Origin: CAZPDM01 sp964585305
Lineage (GTDB): Bacteria; Planctomycetota; Uabimicrobiia; Uabimicrobiales; JABWCH01
Assembly: GCA_964585305.1 (NCBI GenBank)
Contig: CAZPDM010000024.1
Coordinates: 1-50,338, forward strand
Reading direction: 5' to 3'
Length of the DNA stretch: 50,338 nt
Numbering within the stretch: the first letter of the stretch is position 1; each line of letters starts with the position of its first letter. Position numbers and translations under genes: made by a program. Positions 40,599-48,800 of this stretch are shown one piece after another. A model generated the notes under the pieces. It did not search any database, was not told the DNA's origin, and saw only the letters and a list, made by a program, of their open reading frames with translations.

Positions 40599-43160
40599 AT
40601 GTCAGACAAAAAAAATAAAAAAAATGATGAGATTGCACCTGAACTAAAGGAAATATTATCAACAAGCAGCCCTGAATCATCAGATATACTTCGTCGGACA
40701 ACCCAACAAATGAGAATGATGGGCGCGAATCTTAATCAGGATAAAATCCAAGATGGAACAGAAGAAGTTTTGAAGACAAGTAGAAAAGCTATTGAACATA
40801 CTACACAAGCATTGAAACAAATTACTGCTCAAAAAAAGGAAACAAATCCAGAAGTAGAAACACTGCTTCGAGAAACCATGCGATTAAAAAATATTCTCGA
40901 AAATCAAATGGATTATATTGAAAGTTTAAGCACCAGTGCTTCTAAAACTTTAGATAAAAAGAAAAAATCAATTTTTATTTTAAAAATTGTAGCTGTAGTA
41001 TTACTTTTTTCTTCTGTTTCTGTAGGCGCGTATTATCAATTTCTTCTTTCTCCTAAAGAAAAGTTAGAAGTACAAGAATATTTATGGAAAGAATATTATA
41101 GCATCATATCTAAAAAACAAGAGGAATTGCAAGAGAAGGAAAAACAAATAGGGGAGACAACAGAAGAACTTGCAAAGAAGAAAAAAGAAGTTGCAGAAGC
41201 TGAAAAAAAAGTTCAAGAAACTTCCCAAAAATTGACACAAACTGAGCAAAAGATAAATCTTAGCCAGAAACAAATTAGAGAAAAAGAGCAAAAAATTTTA
41301 GAATCTCAAAGACAACTATTGAATTCAGAAAAAAAAGTAGTTGCGATGAGTTATAGTGAATTAGGTAAAAAAGCAGAAGGAACTAAGGAAAAGTTTGAAC
41401 AATTAAAAAGAGAATTGGGAGAACTAAGATTGCTTTTTTATCAAAATAAACAAAATTCACAATTATTTGTGGATAATATTGAGAGTATTGGTGCGAAAAT
41501 TTTTCTCATGCCACAACATTTAGATAAAGAATCAATCCTTCAAATTCAGCAACCGGCTATAGAGGACTATAGTAAAAAAGTGAATTTAATCCAAACTACT
41601 TTAAAAGAATTGGAAAAGGGACAAGGCAAAGTAGAAAATCTCATTCAAACAGTATCCCAATCTCATCAACAGATTATTAAATCTGATAAAAATTTTGACA
41701 GCTATAAAATTGATTATCAAAAGTTTGCAACTTTTATACAAGGCACAGATAGTTTATTAGATATTTATAGAAAAGTTACCGAAGATATACAAAGTAAAAA
41801 TAAAGTTGTTTGTATGATGATGAATGAATATTATAGTGCGAGAATTTTCAACTTTAAAAATTTAGAAGAAATAATGGAAACTTTAGATACTTTATCTAAA
41901 TCTAGACAAGAATTAGAAAGCAGTAATAAAGAAGTTTATAATATAGAAATAGTAAAAAAATTAGAAGCAGAAAAAAATAATCATAATAGACTACAACAAA
42001 AACTACAAACAACTTATCAAGAATACATCAATTTATCCTTAAGTCGCTCTCGTAATTTAGCAAGTATTTTAAATGAAATGGCAAAAAATTTTGAATTGCT
42101 TTTTATTGCAATGCAGGAATTTAAACTAGAAAAAACTATTGAAAATAAGTTAGATTCTTTACAAACAAACATTCAAGATTTGCAAAAATCAATTGTTGAG
42201 GGGGAATCTGATTTTACTAAAGTTTTTGTTAATGTCAGTCAAATAAATAGCGAAATTACTCAATCAGCTTTTTCATTGAATGAAATAAAATCTATTTTGC
42301 AAAAAAAAGCGGCAACAGTTGTTGTAGAACCAATAGAAAAATCAACACCAACTACGTCTCCTGTTGCAACAAGTCCTAGTTCGTTAGAACCTACTTTTGT
42401 AGATATTCAAAAAAACTTTGATCAGATATATCAATTATTTTCTCTTTCTCCTTTAGAATTTATCCTAAGAGCTTCTTTTTATAAAAAAGGTGTTGATGAT
42501 AAATTTAAGATTGTATACCAAACCAAAATTCGTGTTAAAAGTTTAATTGTTGGAATAGGAAAAGAGCAGCAAAGATTTTTTGTTGGAAAAACTCTTACTC
42601 CAAAAGAAGATTATGGCAAAGTATTATTACGTAAGGATGATCAATTTTGGTATTATGATAATGTAAGTGGACAAATTGGACGCCTGGCAAGTACTAATTT
42701 TGCTCAGGATGGAGCAACGGATCATAAATCTCGGCTTTTAGACATTACAACTAGAATGAATTATGTTAATTTATTTTTATATTCTATGGAAGCTCCTTTG
42801 GAAATGATTACAGTAAATGATACTAAGGTCTATACTGTTACTTTAAAATTGATAGATCCTGATGAAAATTCTGATTCTTATGTTAAAATATCTTTAGTTA
42901 CTAATACTGTTGATAATAAAATTGAGTATGTTCCTGTCAAAATGGATTTTTTAAGCAATAAAAAAGAAGTGTTGCGAACTATATTTTTCAGAAAATATCA
43001 AGAAAGTGAAATAGGAAAAAAAATTCAAATCATAGAAGTCCAAAATGCTAAAGAGCCAGATTATATTTTTCAGTTATCATATTCTGATTTAAAGAAAAAA
43101 GAATTTCCCACATATCTTTTTGATAAAAGCCAAATGGCAAATATTAGTAGAGAGGAATAA
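40599..43160 (+). CDS. Coiled-coil membrane protein with C-terminal LolA-like domain
   Basis: 853 aa. The N-terminal about 120 residues are polar and helical. A TM helix lies at about 125-150 (IFILKIVAVVLLFSSVSVGAYY). A long coiled coil at about 160-260 (EEAEKKVQETSQKLTQTEQKI) is followed by more helices to about 600. The last about 240 residues repeat the theme of the preceding gene: KFKIVYQTKIRVKSL, RFFVGKTLTPKEDYGKVLLRKDDQFWYYD, and VKMDFLSNKKEVLRTIFFRKY, matching AVSDKLLKTAYFRDF there. So a membrane-anchored stalk carries a LolA-like cup in the periplasm, a possible bridge between membranes. SD AAGGAG is 8 nt from the ATG. The next gene begins 5 bp after the stop. Confidence 0.8.
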   Translation: MSDKKNKKNDEIAPELKEILSTSSPESSDILRRTTQQMRMMGANLNQDKIQDGTEEVLKTSRKAIEHTTQALKQITAQKKETNPEVETLLRETMRLKNILENQMDYIESLSTSASKTLDKKKKSIFILKIVAVVLLFSSVSVGAYYQFLLSPKEKLEVQEYLWKEYYSIISKKQEELQEKEKQIGETTEELAKKKKEVAEAEKKVQETSQKLTQTEQKINLSQKQIREKEQKILESQRQLLNSEKKVVAMSYSELGKKAEGTKEKFEQLKRELGELRLLFYQNKQNSQLFVDNIESIGAKIFLMPQHLDKESILQIQQPAIEDYSKKVNLIQTTLKELEKGQGKVENLIQTVSQSHQQIIKSDKNFDSYKIDYQKFATFIQGTDSLLDIYRKVTEDIQSKNKVVCMMMNEYYSARIFNFKNLEEIMETLDTLSKSRQELESSNKEVYNIEIVKKLEAEKNNHNRLQQKLQTTYQEYINLSLSRSRNLASILNEMAKNFELLFIAMQEFKLEKTIENKLDSLQTNIQDLQKSIVEGESDFTKVFVNVSQINSEITQSAFSLNEIKSILQKKAATVVVEPIEKSTPTTSPVATSPSSLEPTFVDIQKNFDQIYQLFSLSPLEFILRASFYKKGVDDKFKIVYQTKIRVKSLIVGIGKEQQRFFVGKTLTPKEDYGKVLLRKDDQFWYYDNVSGQIGRLASTNFAQDGATDHKSRLLDITTRMNYVNLFLYSMEAPLEMITVNDTKVYTVTLKLIDPDENSDSYVKISLVTNTVDNKIEYVPVKMDFLSNKKEVLRTIFFRKYQESEIGKKIQIIEVQNAKEPDYIFQLSYSDLKKKEFPTYLFDKSQMANISREE

Positions 43161-43165
43161 TAATT

Positions 43166-45841
43166 ATGAAGAAAGGGCAGCCTGTCCATTTGATGGGAAT
43201 TAGCTATTGTCTGTTCTTTGTTATTATTTTGTCTCCATTATTTGCACAAGAAGATCCATTTGCAGGATTTGAAGAAGGAAAAAAAGAAGCAACATTGCAA
43301 ACTGAAGAAGATATATTTGGCGGTTTTTCAGAAGGGGAAAAAACAGTAAAAAGTACTACTCCTGCTGCAACTACTTCTTCTCCAACTTCTGAAGAAGACC
43401 CTTTTGGTGGTTTTTTAGAAGGCGAAAGTGCTTCTGCTAAACCTCAAAAGGAAGCAGTTTTACCAACAACGCCAACTCAAACTTCTGCAAGCGAACCTAA
43501 AGCACCTGTTATAACTGTGAGTTTTTTTGAAATCTTAGAACAGGAACTAGAATCCTATATTAGATATTTTAATCCCTACGAAGATTACAAAATAATAAAG
43601 AAATCGATCAGACAAAAACGTTTAGCTGCGAGAAAAGAAAAGCTGGCAAAAGAAGCCCAAACATCAAAAAAAGATCAAATATCAGAGGCTAAGCAAGAAG
43701 CAAAACAAGAAACTAAGCAAGAAGCAAAGCAAGAAGCAAAACAGGAAACTAAACAGGAAACTAAACAGGAATTTTTTATTCCTCCTGAAATAGAAGCAGA
43801 TATATTAGGAATACCATTGGAAACCCCTGCTGAAATTATGGAGGATCAAAAGAAAAAAGAAGAACTTAGCAAGCCTGAAATCTCACAAAAGCCAATAAAA
43901 GAAGAGGTAATAACAAAACCTCAAACTCCAGAAAAGCAGAAAGAAGAAATAGATGATGGTTTTGAAATAGATGAAGATACTCCGGAAGAATTATCTATTT
44001 CTGGAGATTTTGTCTTACCTATAATTACTACTCAAAAAGACGAAAAAAAAGATGTGAATAAAAAGCCTGAACAAGAAGAAAAAAAGCCTGCTGAAATTTC
44101 ATTGCCAACTAAAGAAATTGCAGAAACTTCAGAAATCCTTCCAGGCATATCTCCCTTGCCCCTTCCAATATTGCCTACTCCGGAACCATCAAAAACAAAG
44201 CCGATAGAAACTTCCCCAATTCCACAGACTCCCCAAACTCCACAAATTGTTTCAGAACCTTCTTTGGAAGAAGAAATAATTGAAGAACCAGAGCGGGAAA
44301 CAGTTCGCGTAAAAATGAATGCACTTTTTGAGCATAGCATACTTAATACACGAAAAGATTCATTTTTCAATTGGGATAATAGATACAACCTTTTTGAAAA
44401 TTATAATAGGATTTTACTCACTGCTCAAGTTGATTGGACTATTTATGAAGAAAGTAATCTCAAGATGCTTCTTCATATTCAAGATACTGTATTATACAGA
44501 GATGCAATTGTTTCTCCGGAAGCATCTAAATCATCTAATTATGCTTTAGCTGATCATCGTTTTGAAAATTTTCTACGGGAAGCACTCATTACAGTACGAT
44601 ATGAAGGTGATATAGGAATTACTTTTAATATAGGAAAACAAAAGATCCTTGTTGGCGAATCTGGTGGAGATGCTTGGCATCCTACAGACTGTTTCGATCC
44701 ATATTTTGTCCATAATGAAATATATTTCCCTGAATACGCAAGCATTTACGCAGCAAACTCTGGTGTTCGAGAACGCAGAGGTTATCGATTAGGTCTCTAT
44801 ATGGCAAGTAGTACAATGAATTTGCCATTTGGAGATGTTACATTTGCTTTCTCTCCTGAAATCAATCATAAAGGAAATTACAGCAGCATAGATGAAAATA
44901 CAGGGAGATTAGTTACCAGGCGTGAAGAAACGCCTTTTTATCGAAACGAATTTCGGTATAATATTCAAAATATTTATTATTTAAATTTTACTTTAAGAAC
45001 TGAAAAGATTTGGAAAAAACTTAATGATCCTGTAAGAAAGTTTTTGGGGTTTAAAGTTTCTCCTGCAGATCCAGAATTTGTCTTTAGTTATTTGGAATAT
45101 CAAGATAAATGGAATTTGGGTTTAGTCTGGAATGCTGAATTTGCTGAGGCATTTATTGCTAAATTTGAATTGAATCATAGTAATAAAACCAGTTATTATG
45201 GATTAAAAGAAATTTCTCCTCTTGCAATAGTTACTCCAGGGCCTCCTCCTCCAAAACCGCCTAAAATATATCGAAGGTTTGCTCTTGGTCAACAAGAAGG
45301 CGATGCTTTTGAAAGTGTTTTTTCTCTTGAATATACTATACAAAAAGAGCCTTTTGAATGGCTATTGGGGAGCAGTTTTAAAAAGCTGAAGTTAACAACA
45401 GAATATTATTTTAATAGCAATGGATTATCCAATAAAGAGCTTGATAAATTTTTTGATGATATGGAATATATCGACTATATGTCTAAAAATGTTACTGCAT
45501 TTAATCCTCAACTTACACAGCAGCTTCGACAATATTACAGTTCGCTTCCTTCACAAATATTAGCAGGATACCGACCTGATCGCATTGGAAAACATTATCT
45601 TCTTAATACTGCTACATTTACATGGACATCTGATCGCCAACGGGATTTCGAACTTCGCTTTGTGAATGCTTTAAGTATGCAAGATTTTAGTGGACATGCA
45701 GGTCTTTCTCTTCAGTGGAAATTTTTTAGTTATGCTAATATAAAATTGCAAGGAGAGTATTTTTACGGTTCTAAAAAGAGTATTAATGGTATTATGCCTT
45801 ATGATTGGATGCTAATACAATCTTTAGAATTAGATTTCTAA
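43166..45841 (+). CDS. Predicted outer-membrane barrel with long linker (DUF1302-like)
   Basis: 891 aa. Signal peptide ends near residue 27 (FAQ). Residues 29-87 hold three copies of an acidic motif E-D-P/I-F-A/G-G-F-x-E-G. A Lys-Gln-Glu tandem (KQEAKQETKQE) lies at about 176-203, then a Pro-rich linker to about 375. The rest reads as beta strands with barrel features: LLTAQVDWTIYEESNLKMLLHI, GITFNIGKQKILVGESGGDAW, LNFTLRTEKIW, DFELRFVNAL, and an aromatic C-terminus (LELDF). The phrase 'IGKQ...ESGGDAWHPTDCFDPYF' is reminiscent of DUF1302 barrels, which sit beside lipoprotein-sorting proteins. The assignment is structural. The next gene, a PKS, starts 50 bp downstream. Confidence 0.78.
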   Translation: MKKGQPVHLMGISYCLFFVIILSPLFAQEDPFAGFEEGKKEATLQTEEDIFGGFSEGEKTVKSTTPAATTSSPTSEEDPFGGFLEGESASAKPQKEAVLPTTPTQTSASEPKAPVITVSFFEILEQELESYIRYFNPYEDYKIIKKSIRQKRLAARKEKLAKEAQTSKKDQISEAKQEAKQETKQEAKQEAKQETKQETKQEFFIPPEIEADILGIPLETPAEIMEDQKKKEELSKPEISQKPIKEEVITKPQTPEKQKEEIDDGFEIDEDTPEELSISGDFVLPIITTQKDEKKDVNKKPEQEEKKPAEISLPTKEIAETSEILPGISPLPLPILPTPEPSKTKPIETSPIPQTPQTPQIVSEPSLEEEIIEEPERETVRVKMNALFEHSILNTRKDSFFNWDNRYNLFENYNRILLTAQVDWTIYEESNLKMLLHIQDTVLYRDAIVSPEASKSSNYALADHRFENFLREALITVRYEGDIGITFNIGKQKILVGESGGDAWHPTDCFDPYFVHNEIYFPEYASIYAANSGVRERRGYRLGLYMASSTMNLPFGDVTFAFSPEINHKGNYSSIDENTGRLVTRREETPFYRNEFRYNIQNIYYLNFTLRTEKIWKKLNDPVRKFLGFKVSPADPEFVFSYLEYQDKWNLGLVWNAEFAEAFIAKFELNHSNKTSYYGLKEISPLAIVTPGPPPPKPPKIYRRFALGQQEGDAFESVFSLEYTIQKEPFEWLLGSSFKKLKLTTEYYFNSNGLSNKELDKFFDDMEYIDYMSKNVTAFNPQLTQQLRQYYSSLPSQILAGYRPDRIGKHYLLNTATFTWTSDRQRDFELRFVNALSMQDFSGHAGLSLQWKFFSYANIKLQGEYFYGSKKSINGIMPYDWMLIQSLELDF

Positions 45842-45890
45842 TGTGTTTACTTAAATATCTTTTGTTTAATTTATTTTGGGATTTATTTTA

Positions 45891-48800
45891 ATGAAACAAG
45901 ATATTAGTAAAAAAATTGCGGTGGTTGGATTAGGATGTTTTTTTGCAGATGCTCCAAATATTACTCAGTTTTGGAAAAATATTCTTGAGAAAAAAGTTTC
46001 TATTCGTCCGTTACCTGATGAAATTTTAAAGCCAGATATATACTATCGTCCTGAATTGCTAAGAGAAACTTATAAACAAGATAAAACATATACCAATGTT
46101 GCTGGCTGGATTGAAGATATCAAATTTGATGTTCGCAAGTATAAAATTCCTCCAGCAGTTGCCCAACACATGGAGTCTAATCAACATGCTGCACTTTATA
46201 CCACAGATCAGGCTTTAACAGGATTTGATTGGAGTAAAGTTTCTAAAGAACGCATTTCTGTAATTATGGGCAATGGTATGGTAGGGGATAGATACTTTAA
46301 TTCCACTACAAGAGTGAACTTTCAGCATTTCGAACATACTTTAAAGCACAATCCTCTTTTTACTGAACGTTTTTCTAAGCAAGAACAAGAAAATATTTTA
46401 GAATATTTAAAAGATATTTGTTTAAAGGGAACAATTCCTATTACTGAGGATAGTGCACCAGGAATATTACCAAATCTAGTTGCTGGTCGAGTTGCTAATG
46501 TTTTTGATTTTCATGGTCCAGCTTATACTGTAGATACTGCTTGTGCTTCAGGACTAGCTGCTATTATCTCTGGCATTGATAGTCTGAATATGAACAAATG
46601 TGATTTAGCAATTGCTGGAGCTTCTGATATGAGTATGTTGGCATTGGGTTTTATATGGTTTTCTGCGATCAATGCCTTATCTCCTAACGGGTCTTTTCCA
46701 TTTGATAGCCGTGCAGATGGTTTTGTTATTGGTCAAGGAGCAGGAACTGTTTTACTCAAAAGACTTTCTGATGCTGTCCGAGATAAAGATCATATTTATG
46801 CAGTGATTACTGGATATTCGCAAACCAGTGATGGAAAAGGGAAGTATATTGCTGCTCCGAATGAAGAATGGCAATCTCAAACCATTCAACAAGCATGTAG
46901 GATGGCAGGATATCCTATTGACACTGTTGAATTGATTGAAACTCATGGTACTGCTACAGCAGTAGGTGATGTGGTAGAAGTTTCTGCTTTGAAGAAGAGC
47001 TTTTCTGCTCTGGGTTGCAGCCGAAAAAATTATTGTGGAATTGGATCCGTAAAATCCAATATCGGGCATTTAAAATCTGCGGCAGGATTACCTGGATTTA
47101 TCAAAGCTGTATTGGCGTTGGAACATAAAATTTTACCCCCTACTGCAAATTTTAAGCAGCTTAATCCTAAACTTCAGTTAGAAGATTCACCTTTTTATGT
47201 TGTTACCGATCCTAAACCATGGGAAGCTAAGGAACATCCAAGACGCGCTAATGTGAGTTCTTTTGGTTTTGGTGGCGCGAATTCACATGTTACATTACAA
47301 GAATATCGAGCTGATGATTATGAAGAAATTTCTACCACATATCAAAAACAAGATAAAGGTATAACAATTTCCAGTAATCCTCTTCCTGAAAATAAAACCA
47401 ATTCGAATTCTTATACTTTCTTCTTTTCAGGCGATTCTCTTGAAGAACTCAATCAAAATGTTGCAAATTTTTTTGATAAATTCTCTCAAAAAAGTCAGAT
47501 TTCTTTTGCTCAGTCTGCCTTTTTACATAACTCCAGTATTAACGCTCGGAAAAAAATTCGCTTAGCTATCTTAGCCAGTTCTTATCAAACCCTCCAAAGT
47601 AAGTTTGCTTTCTTTACAAAAAATTCTCAAAATATTGTGGAATTGGAAAAGGAAGATATTTTCCTTAAACAAGGAGATTATCGAAAGTCTGAACAAATTG
47701 CAGCCATGTTTCCAGGTCAGGCATCGCAATATCCTAATATGCTAAAAAATTTACAGGAAGCCTATCCTTCTTTATCGAGCATATATAGTCAGATTGATGC
47801 CTTCTGGACAGCACGTCGTAATTATAGTGTATCTTCCTTAGTTTTTTCTCAAGAGCCAGAAGAAAAAGCATTAGAGATTCTTAAAGATACTTCCCACGCA
47901 CATCCTGCTATTTTTGCCAGCAATTTTTCTTCCTATCGTTTGTTGCAGGAAATGGGATTTTCTGCCCGATATATGATTGGGCATAGTCTTGGTGAAGTAT
48001 GTGCTTTGGCAGCTGGTGGAATGCTTTCTTTTTCTGATGCTATGACGCTTATTGAATCACGTGGCTTTGCATTTAAAGATGCTAAATTAGCGGATTTTGG
48101 AAGAATGCTTGCAGTACGTGGAGAGCTGAAACATATACAAGATTTGGTTAAAGAAAGTAATCTTGAAGTTGGCATTGCCAATATCAATTCCTTAAAACAA
48201 ATCATTGTAAGTGGAAGTTCAGAACAGATACAAAAATTTGCAGAATTTTTGAAATCTAAAAGAATTTCTCATACGCCTTTATACGTCTCCCATGCTTTCC
48301 ATTCTAATCTGATGAAACCTGTTGCGGATTTATTCTATCAGCGGATTCAAAACTTAGAATTTTCTCCATCTCTAAATAAGATCATTGCTAATCAAACAGC
48401 GTCATATTATTCGAACGAAAATCTTTCTCAAATTGCGACAATGTTGAAAGAGCAAATATATCAACCTGTCAATTTTGTCGCTTCCATCCAAAAGCTTTAT
48501 GAAGATGGTGTGAGACTTTTTGTTGAGGTTGGCCCAAATTCAATCCTTAGTAATTTAGTAAAAGATATTCTTAATCATTCTGATGTTTCTATTCTAACTC
48601 TTAATACAAAAGGGAAGAATGATTTTGAATGCTTCCAAAGATTCTTAGCCGGGCTATTTGTACAAGGTATTCAATTACAACTGGCTCCATCACGAATGCA
48701 AATTCCACAAAATTCTGAAATGCCTGCATTGGAAATAACCAATGTTGAAACGAAACAAAACAAGAACATTGGGACATCAAAAGTAGAGTCTCCAACAGTT

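Noticed and set aside
45842..45890. Possible terminator between the barrel gene and the KS-AT-KS gene
   Set aside because: No stem of useful length and no T-run after one; the short gap reads as an operon junction.
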